A stretch of DNA of 32,291 bases from a virus, in the IMG/VR virus record IMGVR_UViG_3300046792_000034, positions 1 to 32,291 of that record; one strand, written 5' to 3'. Of the stretch, positions 7,676 to 15,628 are shown in pieces (position 1 is the stretch's first letter; each line of letters begins with the position of its first letter). A model generated the notes under the pieces. It searched no databases. It was not told the origin of the DNA and saw only the letters and a list, made by a program, of their open reading frames with translations. Position numbers and translations under genes: made by a program.

Positions 7676-10600
7676 TAGCCACCCAGCCTCGCCGTCGTAC
7701 GAGCGTTTCGAATCGGGCTACCCATAGCCCTGGCCACGTCTGGAGCGAGGTCGCGCATGATGCGCCTGAGAGCCACAAGCTCATCGATCACGTCATCCAT
7801 CTTGTCTGCCGAGGACACATTCTCCGGTCGACCCGTCCCATTGTACACAGTGGACCAGCCGGTCGGCAGCACACCGCCGTTGTCGTAACCCTTTGGCGGC
7901 AGGTTCGGGTTGGCTTGCTGAACATTGCTGATGTCGCCATAGCGAGCCTGGATATACCGCAGGCCAGCGAGGATGTTAGACAGCGGGTCGAGGATGTCGT
8001 CATGCCCCGCCACGTGGTAGGCAGCGAACGTCTGGCCGGTGGTCTGCATCAAACCCTTCGATGGATTGCCGGCGGCAGCGTTGCTGTCAGTGTTGTTCAC
8101 GATCCGTGGATTACCGCTCGACTCGCGAGAGATGATGGTCTCTACGCCGCCGACCCAGGACTCCGGCAAGCCAAGCATTTGCAGAGCTTGCTTAATCAGC
8201 GCTTCCCACGCCTTACCGCCAGCGCCACCCTCGGCACCGCCACTGTTGCCCTTAATGCAGATCTGCGGAGGGATCAATTGGTCCATCTTCGCCTTGATCG
8301 CATCGTTGATCTTCTGCGTGCCGTTGTGCATTTCAGGGTGGAAGCCAAGCGGGCCAGCGAGTTCGTGCGCGAGCCATCCCTCGATGAGGTGACCGACTAC
8401 CTCATCGTAGATCTTGTGCAGGGCAATGCTGATCGGGTTGGGGATACAGAAACTACCGCCACCACCATGGTCGGAGTAAGCCACACCACCGCCGACCACC
8501 GCGTGGCCACGGTGCTGTAGTTGGCCTGGCGTGGTTTGAACATTCCCGATAAGGACGCGGGGAGGGGTAGCTTCGAAGTTAAGTCCGCCGATTGAACCAA
8601 CGGTATGTCCATCTCCACCCGCGCCACCTTCCCATCCAACGTTCAGGTCGTTGACCCCACCGAAGCCGCCTTGGAAGAAGCGGTCTTCGTCCACAGTGGA
8701 GAAGATACGGCCGTTCGGATCCTGACCGTTAATCATCTTCAGTGCACCACCAACCAGACCCGAGCAGTCCCATGCTCCCGGACCAGCCGCGCCCATGACG
8801 TACGGCTTGCCGGCCTGCGCTTGCAGCCATTGCTTCGTCTTCTCAATAACGGCGTCCGCGTTGGCAACACCACCGGCAGCGAAGTTCAGTGCAATGACCG
8901 GACCGCCGCCGGCATACTTCTCGTTATATCCACCGGCAGCTTCCTTCTTAACCGCGCCCGTATCGCACATACCGCCAGCGCAGTAATTGGGCAGTGCACT
9001 GTAACCCGGCGGGTAATAGGTGCCAACGAATCCGAAGTCTCCCGTCTTCGTTTCGTTGTAGTTAATGGCATTCAGCACCGGCAGGTACTTCTTCGTCTGC
9101 TTGGCATTGACGACGTACTCACCATCGGAGAGCATTGCCGGGATACTGTCGCTCGTGCTGGTACCAGGGCCATTGAGCAGACCACCGGTAGCCAGGGTCG
9201 GCATTTCCTTCAATGCTTCAAGGCCAACCTTTGAAGCGATAAAGTTCCATACCGGAACCACGCCGTGGTTGTACACGGTGCCAATGACGAAGTTAACCGG
9301 GTCCTTCGCGTAGCCCATAATCTTATCCCACGCCGCCTTGATTCCATCGGCTGCTTCATGGAAGGCAGCGACCACGAGATCCTTCACGACATGGATCAGC
9401 GTATTGAAGATGTTCTCTAGCGTGTGCCAGACGCTTGTAATGTGCGAAGAGATGTCATCCCAAACCTGGTGAATGACGTCACGGAACTTGCCGAACGTAT
9501 CAGCCATGAAGTGAACTGCATCCATGATGGCCTGAAAGACGTTGCCAATGAAGTTTGCAGCAGCATGAATGAAGTCTACGATCGCCTGCCACACAGGGTG
9601 AATGACATTGTTGTACAACCAGTCAAACACAGAGCCCAGGAATCGAATGGCGTTTACGAGCGCATTGATGATGTCGCCAACGACGCTTGCCGCTGCATGG
9701 ATGAAATCCATGATGGCTTGCCACACCGCGTGAACGATATTATTCCACAGCCATTCGAACACGGAACCCAGGAACTGAATTGCGCCTTCGATCGCGGAGA
9801 GTACGGCTCCAATAAACTGCGCCGCTCCACGGATGAAATCCATGATGGCTTGCCACACCGGGCGGACGGCGTTGTTGTAAAGCCACAGGAATACAGATCC
9901 AAGGAACTGAATGGCGCCCCAGATTGCCTGGAAGATATTGCCGATGAATTGGCCTGCCGCCTGAATCGTAGCCTGGATACCATGCCATACCGGTTCGACA
10001 ACGTTGTGCCACAACCAATTCCAGTGCGTAGCCATCAGCGCCACCGCTGTCGCTATCGGACCTAGGAGGATTCCGAGCAGCAGCGGCCAGTTGCCCTTAA
10101 TCCAGTTAAAGACATCCTGGATCACATGGAGGACTGCATTCCACGCAGTATTGAGCGCATGCCATACGTCGACTCCGACTTGCTTCAAGGTATTCCAGTG
10201 CTTGATGATTTCGAGCGCTACGCCAACTAGTGGGAGGAACACAACCACTAGCAGTGGCCAGTTCGCCTTAATCCAGGTCCAGACCTCATGGATAATATCG
10301 CGGAATGTCTTGAAATGCTTATAGCATTCGAACACCGCAACGCCGACCGCGATGATCGCGATGATGACAATACCCCACGGACTTGTGAGGAACGCCAGCT
10401 TATTCGCGTTAATGGCAGCGGTGAATCCCTTCGTCTCAGCAGTAGTCGCAGCTTCTGCCAGCTTCAATCCGGCCATAGCTACGCCGAATCCTCGCAGGAA
10501 TCCGGTGACGGTCTCGATTATAGTCATGGCTTTCATGCCAGCAACCAGCGCCGTGATTCCGACTGCCAGAGCATTGACCAGAGCAGGGTGTGCCTTCAAT

Positions 10601-12111
10601 ATATTAGCCAGCGCGTTCAGTGCAGGCAGCACGGCCGTGATTAGCCGCGCAGCGATGCCGGTAAACAATGGCAGGATCGGCGTCAACGCGATGATGAGAT
10701 TCGCCGCAAGCGGAGCAAGCTGCTGAAGGGCTGGCGATGCCTGATGCAATGCTTCGGCCACTGCCTTAAGTACGGGCAGCAGAGTCGTGCCCAGCGAACT
10801 GCCGATCGAGTTAAGGGTGTGGAATACATCGGTCAGCGCGTTCTGTCCCTGAGCGGACGCGAAGAATTCCTTAGCCTTTTGTGTCAGGTTCACCAATGTC
10901 GTGAGCGTGAGGCCACCAGCGGAATTGGCTGCCTTGAATACAGACGCCAAGATCTCGGCGAGGTTGACGAAAATATGCACAAGCTGGTCGGCCGCGCGCC
11001 ACGCATCGTTAAGCCACTTCGTAAGCTGCCCAGTCTGAGAGGCGCGCGTAATGAACTGGTCAAACTTCTGGGCTAGGTCAGTAAATAGCTGACCGAGCCT
11101 ACCGAGCGCAGGAGCGCCGGCCGAGAAGAGTAGACCGAGAGCGTGCACGAGAGCTTCCGCTCCGCCTCGTGCATTGTAGATAGCCTGAGCCGTGCCACCG
11201 AGGACGTCGTTCAGTCCACGTAGGAACGTGCCCGACGATGCCGCGTGCATGGCGCTGGCGGCGAAGTCGCCCATGGCCCGGGCAATGTTGGGAAGCTGAC
11301 CCTGCAACACCGGCAGGATGTTATGGATCAACGTACCGAGCTGTGTATTGATCGGACCCCAGAAGTTGTTACCGACCGCATTACGTAGCTCTTGAAATGC
11401 ACCACGAAGCGCAACGATCGATTGGACCGCTTGCGCTTGCTGCGCCGGCATGTCCTGAAGATCCTTAGCGAACGCTTTCCAGTTACCAGAGAGACCATCC
11501 TTGATGGCCTGGCCGGTCCCCTGCGTCGCTAGCTTAAACACCCCTAGCGCAGCAGCAGCGCCGCCCAGTAGGGCCGGTGCAGCTACCAGGCTGCCTGCCA
11601 GTGGCAGGAGAGAAGCACCGAGGCTAGCGACCGAAGGTGTCGCAGCGGCGGCAGCTATGCCGATGAGTGCCATCTTGGATGCCACGATGCCAGCGACGGT
11701 GGAGAATACCGAACTGCCCCGATCAAAACCGTTCTGAAAACCTTGGGTGGCTGCCTTGCCTCCAGCCTCACCAGCCTCGCGAGACTTCAGTTCAAGCAGG
11801 GTCTTAAATCGTTCCATCTCCGCGAGGCCGGCTTCGGCGTCGACACGGATCCGGGCGGTAGGCGCCTCGCGAGCCAACTTCTCTAGCTCGTGCTTAACAA
11901 GCTCGATCTTTGTGAGTGCTTCTTCGGGAGAAACATTCAGTGGAATGCGAGGCAGGTCAAGAGCGCGCAGCCTTTCATTCAAACGGCGCGCGGCCTGGTT
12001 GCCAGCTTCGAAGCCAGCTTCCCCGGCCTGCGCCGCAAAGTCCGCTTTGAACTGAGTGAGGTTATCGAGTTGGGGCTTGACCTTGACATAGGCGTCAGCG
12101 ATGCTACCCAC
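7675..12111 (-). CDS. Tape measure protein with NlpC/P60-like and lytic transglycosylase domains
   Basis: At 1478 residues this sets tail length and probably helps DNA cross the cell wall. The N-terminal 110 residues are helical. A hydrophobic region at about 130-190 and further Trp-rich membrane-like stretches at about 580-720 follow. Four 44-residue repeats lie at about 707-882. A Gly/Pro linker with DSIPAMLSDGEYVV is near 990. An NlpC/P60-like peptidase region starts near 1091, with Cys at about 1116 in WDCSGLVG and His at about 1169 in GDGHTVGS. A transglycosylase-type region covers about 1319-1392, with Glu near 1330 in ISRESSGNP, then SKGLMQTT. GTG is chosen because a GGAGG lies nine bases upstream; it overlaps the chaperone frame by eight bases. 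Confidence 0.92.
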   Translation of the reverse strand: MGSIADAYVKVKPQLDNLTQFKADFAAQAGEAGFEAGNQAARRLNERLRALDLPRIPLNVSPEEALTKIELVKHELEKLAREAPTARIRVDAEAGLAEMERFKTLLELKSREAGEAGGKAATQGFQNGFDRGSSVFSTVAGIVASKMALIGIAAAAATPSVASLGASLLPLAGSLVAAPALLGGAAAALGVFKLATQGTGQAIKDGLSGNWKAFAKDLQDMPAQQAQAVQSIVALRGAFQELRNAVGNNFWGPINTQLGTLIHNILPVLQGQLPNIARAMGDFAASAMHAASSGTFLRGLNDVLGGTAQAIYNARGGAEALVHALGLLFSAGAPALGRLGQLFTDLAQKFDQFITRASQTGQLTKWLNDAWRAADQLVHIFVNLAEILASVFKAANSAGGLTLTTLVNLTQKAKEFFASAQGQNALTDVFHTLNSIGSSLGTTLLPVLKAVAEALHQASPALQQLAPLAANLIIALTPILPLFTGIAARLITAVLPALNALANILKAHPALVNALAVGITALVAGMKAMTIIETVTGFLRGFGVAMAGLKLAEAATTAETKGFTAAINANKLAFLTSPWGIVIIAIIAVGVAVFECYKHFKTFRDIIHEVWTWIKANWPLLVVVFLPLVGVALEIIKHWNTLKQVGVDVWHALNTAWNAVLHVIQDVFNWIKGNWPLLLGILLGPIATAVALMATHWNWLWHNVVEPVWHGIQATIQAAGQFIGNIFQAIWGAIQFLGSVFLWLYNNAVRPVWQAIMDFIRGAAQFIGAVLSAIEGAIQFLGSVFEWLWNNIVHAVWQAIMDFIHAAASVVGDIINALVNAIRFLGSVFDWLYNNVIHPVWQAIVDFIHAAANFIGNVFQAIMDAVHFMADTFGKFRDVIHQVWDDISSHITSVWHTLENIFNTLIHVVKDLVVAAFHEAADGIKAAWDKIMGYAKDPVNFVIGTVYNHGVVPVWNFIASKVGLEALKEMPTLATGGLLNGPGTSTSDSIPAMLSDGEYVVNAKQTKKYLPVLNAINYNETKTGDFGFVGTYYPPGYSALPNYCAGGMCDTGAVKKEAAGGYNEKYAGGGPVIALNFAAGGVANADAVIEKTKQWLQAQAGKPYVMGAAGPGAWDCSGLVGGALKMINGQDPNGRIFSTVDEDRFFQGGFGGVNDLNVGWEGGAGGDGHTVGSIGGLNFEATPPRVLIGNVQTTPGQLQHRGHAVVGGGVAYSDHGGGGSFCIPNPISIALHKIYDEVVGHLIEGWLAHELAGPLGFHPEMHNGTQKINDAIKAKMDQLIPPQICIKGNSGGAEGGAGGKAWEALIKQALQMLGLPESWVGGVETIISRESSGNPRIVNNTDSNAAAGNPSKGLMQTTGQTFAAYHVAGHDDILDPLSNILAGLRYIQARYGDISNVQQANPNLPPKGYDNGGVLPTGWSTVYNGTGRPENVSSADKMDDVIDELVALRRIMRDLAPDVARAMGSPIRNARTTARLGG
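9466..9993 (-). repeat. Four tandem 44-residue (132-bp) repeats inside the tape measure gene
   Basis: Each copy starts with (P/A)VW followed by a helix such as QAIMDFIHAAA, then a second helix and FLGSVFxWLYNN, with the fourth copy diverged at its end. Copy lengths are identical (44 residues), so they fall at about residues 707-750, 751-794, 795-838 and 839-882. The spacing suits a helical rod, and gain or loss of a copy would change tail length by a fixed step. Confidence 0.85.
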
Positions 12112-12451
12112 TCTCGCTCACCTCCTCGGCCATACCCATCCCTCGCAGTGTATTGAGGTTTGTCTGCCTCTGCATCTCTCTTGGTGTCAGCCCGCGAGGG
12201 TTCTCGGGGAAGAGTGCCGCATAGACGTCGTTCTGCTCTCGCGTCTTCGGCAGCTTGGGTTCCGACATCAGCCACTCGTCCCACGCTTCGCGTTCATCAT
12301 CGAGGTTAGGTATCTCGATGTCCTCGGATCCGCTAGCAATGGCTCCGTGTACTGCGATCATTACCCGCATCCTGTTCCGCTCTTCGTTGCGATCCGCGAG
12401 TAGCGCATAGACGAATGAGCAGAGTTGGAACAGGCTTAGTTCTCCCGTTGC
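12104..12451 (-). CDS. Tail assembly chaperone C-terminal extension, made by -1 frameshift
   Basis: This frame is open from before the end of the upstream chaperone frame and has no good start of its own. The first ATG (12370) lacks a clear ribosome-binding site, and the 80 bases before it read as protein (ELSLFQLCSFVYALLADRNE). The frame lies exactly one base back (-1) from the upstream frame, the arrangement by which siphoviruses make a G and GT pair of chaperones. The fused product would carry the whole upstream protein plus about 115 more residues, rich in Glu, Asp and Arg with EAWDEWLMSEPKLP. Both forms should bind the tape measure during tail polymerisation. Ends eight bases inside the tape measure start. 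Confidence 0.85.
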   Translation of the reverse strand, partial: ATGELSLFQLCSFVYALLADRNEERNRMRVMIAVHGAIASGSEDIEIPNLDDEREAWDEWLMSEPKLPKTREQNDVYAALFPENPRGLTPREMQRQTNLNTLRGMGMAEEVSESG

Positions 12452-12990
12452 CCCGCCCCAACTAGCCCGCCTTGGGCTTCGTAGATTGCCTTCTGAAGAT
12501 CCGGCCGACCAGTGAGCTGGCCCATTGCCGAGTCGACCGTATCGATAGGCTTCGCCTGTTCGATCGCGCGACTTTTGGCCTGCCGCGAGGAGCTTGCCCT
12601 CGATTTCTTGGCGGTGGTGGGCGGCGTAGGCCCAGAGTCGGATGGCTGCGTAGTAGGGAAACCCGCCGACGCCTCCACAATGGCCTTGGAGATCTGCATG
12701 AGGTCGTTCAACTTCTGGCGCTTCTTGAGCGCGAGCTGCCAGAACATGTCCCAGTCATCCGGGTGAATCTGTCGCTGAAGGAATTCCATCGTCAGCCGAA
12801 CGCCCTCGGTCTCGTTCTCCGAGTTGACCTCCATGGCCTTGGACATGAAGTCGAGGTACGTCAGTTCGCCGGATTCGGGGTGGACCCGAATGACCTCGCC
12901 GAAGTAGCCGAAGGTCAGATCGATGAAGTCGTTGTGGTCGACGCCGAAATCGCCGATGGAGCGTGTCTCGCGTGCAGTGATCTCTTCCAT
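12436..12990 (-). CDS. Tail assembly chaperone, N-terminal form
   Basis: A protein of 184 residues, placed between the tube protein and the tape measure as in nearly all siphoviruses. It opens MEEITARETRSIGDFGVDHNDFIDLTFGY and continues with a helical half (about 70-115: EGVRLTMEFLQRQIHPDDWDMFW). A Ser/Pro/Arg-rich linker follows and the end reads QKAIYEAQGGLVGAGQREN. The reading frame is open upstream to 13248, but the ATG at 12990 has AGGAAGAGG just before it, so the longer frame is discarded; the upstream part also runs through a terminator hairpin. A -1 shift near its end gives the long form. Confidence 0.85.
   Translation of the reverse strand: MEEITARETRSIGDFGVDHNDFIDLTFGYFGEVIRVHPESGELTYLDFMSKAMEVNSENETEGVRLTMEFLQRQIHPDDWDMFWQLALKKRQKLNDLMQISKAIVEASAGFPTTQPSDSGPTPPTTAKKSRASSSRQAKSRAIEQAKPIDTVDSAMGQLTGRPDLQKAIYEAQGGLVGAGQREN
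12448..12454 (-). other. Candidate -1 ribosomal slip site
   Basis: In the zero frame the codons are GCG GGG CAA, preceded by more G. A ribosome with GGG in the P site can slip back one base and still pair with GGG, after which reading continues as GCA ACG GGA GAA in the downstream frame. The zero frame stops at 12436-12438, only ten bases later. No perfect X-XXY-YYZ heptamer is present, so the exact slip point is an inference and may lie in a neighbouring G run. Confidence 0.55.
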
Positions 12991-13027
12991 TACATCCTCT
13001 TCCTGGTAGAAGTGTCTCAAGTAGACA

Positions 13028-13057
13028 GACCCTGCCCCGGAGAAGTAGGGCAGGGTC
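13028..13057 (-). terminator. Hairpin terminator after the tail tube gene
   Basis: GACCCTGCCC and GGGCAGGGTC form a perfect 10-bp stem with a 10-base loop, starting 11 bases past the tube protein stop on the minus strand. The bases after it (TGTCTACTTG) have no strong T run. It would cut down transcription into the chaperone and tape measure genes, so the abundant tube protein is made in excess. Confidence 0.8.
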
Positions 13058-13067
13058 CGTCGACTCG

Positions 13068-13646
13068 TTACGCCCGGGTCGTACCGGCCGTGTAGAACTT
13101 GAACGGATTGCCCGCCGAGGGGACCTCGAAGTTGAACTCGCACGGGATCGTGGCGTACTTCGGGACCTTGTCGAACGACGTCTTCAGGGTGCCGCCCTGG
13201 AAAGCTTGGTAGATGATGATGCGCATGGTGGAATCGAGAGATTCCCACCCGAGCATCGCCCGAACCTCAGTGCCCGGCGCCGGTGGAATGAAGCTGTTGA
13301 GCTGAGTCGCACCGGAGCCAGAGACAACGGTCAACGTGCCACCGTTCAATGCCCGGTTCCAGTTGGTCAGCGTGTAGTTGGCGAGAGCGAAAGCGAACTT
13401 GCCCTGACGTTCCGTGGTCGCCCACTTGATCGGGTCGAAGAACTCGGCCACGGAAACCGCAGCCACCTTCGTCTCATAGGTGAAGTCCGATCCGGACTCC
13501 GTCGCACCGAGGGACAGCCAGGCACCTGGCCACGCGTCGGTGAACTTCGATCCGACTACCGTGTTCGCAGGTTCCGCTGACAGAAGCGGGGCCCAGAACA
13601 GATAGCCAGGGTCCGTCAATACGACGGGCGTGGCCGTAGTAGGCAT
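13068..13646 (-). CDS. Major tail (tube) protein
   Basis: A 192-residue beta-rich protein that probably polymerises into the tail tube. It starts MPTTATPVVLTDPGYLFWAPLL, with an insertion-like region GSDFTYETKVAAVSVAEFFDPIKW typical of tube proteins (an N-terminal strand pair followed by an acidic E-x-F-DP motif). The C-terminal half has EVRAMLGWESLDSTMRIIIYQAF and the final PFKFYTAGTTRA. Length, location just before the chaperone genes, and an isolated terminator behind the gene all fit a highly expressed tube subunit. ATG shares TAATG with the stop of the preceding gene. Confidence 0.8.
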   Translation of the reverse strand: MPTTATPVVLTDPGYLFWAPLLSAEPANTVVGSKFTDAWPGAWLSLGATESGSDFTYETKVAAVSVAEFFDPIKWATTERQGKFAFALANYTLTNWNRALNGGTLTVVSGSGATQLNSFIPPAPGTEVRAMLGWESLDSTMRIIIYQAFQGGTLKTSFDKVPKYATIPCEFNFEVPSAGNPFKFYTAGTTRA

Positions 13647-13924
13647 TACTTACCCTCCTTCGGGGCCGGAGGCGCAGATGCCGCCGGCGGCTTCGGTTCA
13701 TCGGCCGGCTTCACTCGCGTGACCAGCCCCATCTTCTCCCAGTTCTGGGCCTCCACAGTGGACTTCGGCACAGGGCTGCCGGCGGTGAAGGCCAGCGCCG
13801 AGCCGACATAGATGTCGGTCGCTGCCACGAAGTGGCTGTACTCCCACATCTGTTCCTTCATGTACCGGTCAAGCTCGTCCGGGGTGTCACCGTATCGCCG
13901 CACACCCTGGTTCTCCTGCGCCAT
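13646..13924 (-). CDS. Unknown small protein before the tube gene
   Basis: A 92-residue, largely hydrophilic protein. The first half has VRRYGDTPDELDRYMKEQMWE and SHFVAATDIYVGSALAFTAG, which looks helical. The last 30 residues are Pro, Ala and Lys rich (PADEPKPPAASAPPAPKEGK) and probably disordered. ATG at 13924 has GAGGAG seven bases upstream and is preferred over the ATG six bases earlier, which sits almost on top of that site. Its stop overlaps the tube start, so the two are probably co-translated. No family recognised; a head-tail joining role is possible from position only. Confidence 0.65.
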   Translation of the reverse strand: MAQENQGVRRYGDTPDELDRYMKEQMWEYSHFVAATDIYVGSALAFTAGSPVPKSTVEAQNWEKMGLVTRVKPADEPKPPAASAPPAPKEGK

Positions 13925-13955
13925 TTCCATTCTCCTCTGTGTCGATCAATGCGGG

Positions 13956-14339
13956 TTACGGAATGATGACAGCGTATGCCTTCTGGGCGGTGTTCGCCGA
14001 TGGCGTTCCCTTGGCGAAACCGGCGTTGCCGCCGCCCTGGTCGAACCGTCGAGTGCCGTCGTTGTCGATGAACAGGATGACGACGCCGGTCGCTGGAATG
14101 GTGACCGTCAAGTCCTGGTCGATGCCATAGTTCGATGTGACGACGGAGTCCCAGGTCACCGTTCCGCCGGTACCCGCCGAAGTCCAGATGATCAACGTTC
14201 CGGTTCCGGTGTTGATCGGGTAGAGGTCGCCAGTACCAGTGGTCGGAGTGACTCCGACCGCCGTGATGTCCTGACCGGCGGTCGTACCGGTGAAGGACGC
14301 GCCGACGTTCACCGCAGTAGTGCCCGTAACAGTAGCCAT
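13956..14339 (-). CDS. Beta-rich probable virion surface protein, 127 aa
   Basis: The 127-residue sequence is almost wholly Thr, Gly, Val and Asp and reads as a beta-sandwich: strands around VNVGASFTGTT, LIIWTSAGTGGTVTW, DLTVTIPATGVVILFIDND, and the end AFAKGTPSANTAQKAYAVI-like segment. Similar short proteins, with a xLIIxNxG pattern followed by a DHxxTVxxGxx block, occur next to structural genes in many phages and are usually called head or decoration proteins. GGAGG lies nine bases before the ATG. Identity as a virion protein is inferred from composition and neighbours. Confidence 0.6.
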   Translation of the reverse strand: MATVTGTTAVNVGASFTGTTAGQDITAVGVTPTTGTGDLYPINTGTGTLIIWTSAGTGGTVTWDSVVTSNYGIDQDLTVTIPATGVVILFIDNDGTRRFDQGGGNAGFAKGTPSANTAQKAYAVIIP

Positions 14340-14344
14340 CGAGG

Positions 14345-14740
14345 TTATCCTCCGGTTCGATCGCGCGCCACGGGATCTTCCCGTACGGCTCGGTCTATGT
14401 CCATGTGGTACTTTACCGTCTCGGCAGCGAGGATGTTGAACATGACCGCAGCAGCGTGATCCTCGTCAGTCTCTCCTGATAGCCATTGTGCCATATGTCG
14501 CTCCGCCGACGCATAGAACGTCTCCAGCTCCTCGGGACCTCTGGCCTTTTCCCAGTTCCGGTCACCGTATTTGGCAGCACCACGGCCGAGCAGCTCAGCG
14601 AGACGCGTCAACATTTGATAACGGTACGGTACGCCCTTCGGCCGGGCAAGATCGAAACGTGGCTTTCCTTCTTGGATGTCGCGGCGGAACCCCGAACTGA
14701 ACTCCCGGCGCGAGCCACCATCTTTCGTGACATAAGACAT
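14345..14740 (-). CDS. dATP/dGTP diphosphohydrolase-like protein (DUF5664-type)
   Basis: A 131-residue protein with the motifs of the family earlier named DUF5664, which includes phage dATP/dGTP diphosphohydrolase (MazZ of cyanophage S-2L): GKPRFDL at 25-31, LGRGAAKYGDRNWE at about 51-64, the pair SAERHMAQWLSGE at about 78-90, and DEDHAAAVMFNI at 92-103. Glu and His/Asp residues of the last two would bind metal in a MazG-like fold. The expected reaction is hydrolysis of a dNTP to dNMP and pyrophosphate, which could shape the phage nucleotide pool. ATG at 14740 is preferred because GGGAG lies nearby. A nucleotide gene inside a tail operon is unusual. Confidence 0.75.
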   Translation of the reverse strand: MSYVTKDGGSRREFSSGFRRDIQEGKPRFDLARPKGVPYRYQMLTRLAELLGRGAAKYGDRNWEKARGPEELETFYASAERHMAQWLSGETDEDHAAAVMFNILAAETVKYHMDIDRAVREDPVARDRTGG

Positions 14741-14816
14741 GGGTCGCTCCCGTCGTCCCGGCGGAGTTGTCTCGATCCCGAGAGCAATGCGATTAACTGG
14801 CAGCATGCCCTAGATG

Positions 14817-15137
14817 CTAGGCGAAGCCAGCTCCGATCGGAGCGTCGCCGAACGCTGGCACGAGGAACGGACGTGCATGCATATACCTGGTCCCACGCTC
14901 ATGGAAATACATGTAGTAACGCTCCCTGGTCCAACTCACGTCGACCACCCATTCACCACCATCGAGGATAGCTTCGGCGTGAATGCTTGCCGCACCGGCC
15001 CCCGTACGCTTCGGAGCAGCAGCTTGAGCCGCGCGGATATTCGGCTCGACTAGCGCCAGCAGCTCGTCTCTGAAGGTCGGGTCATGCAGCATTCCCTGGA
15101 TCTCTTCATAGTTGAATACGACCTCGACCTGTGCCAT
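14817..15137 (-). CDS. HK97 gp10-like head-tail (neck) protein
   Basis: A 106-residue protein with the usual gp10 pattern: a helical N-terminal half (LHDPTFRDELLALVEPNIRAAQAAAPKRTGAGAASIH), then a strand pair VVDVSWTRERYYMYFHERGTRYMHARPFLVPAF. The block Y-x-x-x-xExGTxxMxARPFL is characteristic of this neck family. The protein would fit between head and tail. Its ATG shares one base with the preceding stop (TGATG). The protein is somewhat shorter than typical members of about 120-150 residues. Confidence 0.75.
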   Translation of the reverse strand: MAQVEVVFNYEEIQGMLHDPTFRDELLALVEPNIRAAQAAAPKRTGAGAASIHAEAILDGGEWVVDVSWTRERYYMYFHERGTRYMHARPFLVPAFGDAPIGAGFA

Positions 15138-15628
15138 CAGAATGCCAAGTTGCTGAACATCGATCCGATCTTCATTTCGAGCGCAAGGTATGAAGTGGTT
15201 TCGTTGTCAGTGATCTGGAAGTCACCCTGACCACGGCCAATACCGCGCCACGAGTGACCCTCGCCAAGGTCCGGCTTCTGAATGAACAACGAGGTGAGCT
15301 GTGTTGCCATGGCCACAACCTGATCGTCGGTCACCCGCGCGCTGCACACCGGCCGAACCGTTGCCTTGAAGTAGACGGAGAACGATCCCTCTTCATAGAT
15401 CATCGTTCCATAGTTGTCGAGCTGGTTGGCTTGCGGCTGCGAGAATCGAAGACCCCCGCCATAGATGCACATATCCCAGGCATCCATCGGCGGCTCATCG
15501 TACGAGATGGTCGTTCCGTTCTGCCCGTTCGCATCAGTCTGGAATGCTTGCCCCGACGACTGAAGGAAGAGAAGCCGGTCAAAGAATAGCTTCTTCGCTT
15601 GATAGGCACCGATCGCTACTGCTGTCAT
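15137..15628 (-). CDS. Probable tail terminator protein
   Basis: A 163-residue protein. It starts with a helix (MTAVAIGAYQAKKLFFDRLLFLQ) followed by a beta region around FSVYFKATVR and a last helical-plus-strand half (DQVVAMATQLTSLFIQKPDL ... SYLALEMKIGSMFS). This succession resembles siphovirus tail terminator proteins. The gene comes before the gp10-like gene rather than after it, so head closure protein is an alternative. ATG at 15628 has AGGAG seven bases upstream and overlaps the previous stop (TGATG); the GTG three bases earlier is less likely. Confidence 0.55.
   Translation of the reverse strand: MTAVAIGAYQAKKLFFDRLLFLQSSGQAFQTDANGQNGTTISYDEPPMDAWDMCIYGGGLRFSQPQANQLDNYGTMIYEEGSFSVYFKATVRPVCSARVTDDQVVAMATQLTSLFIQKPDLGEGHSWRGIGRGQGDFQITDNETTSYLALEMKIGSMFSNLAF

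Noticed and set aside
12991-13248. Longer start for the tail chaperone
   Set aside because: The added 86 residues cross the terminator hairpin and the end of the tube gene and look antisense-like; the ATG at 12990 has a good ribosome-binding site.
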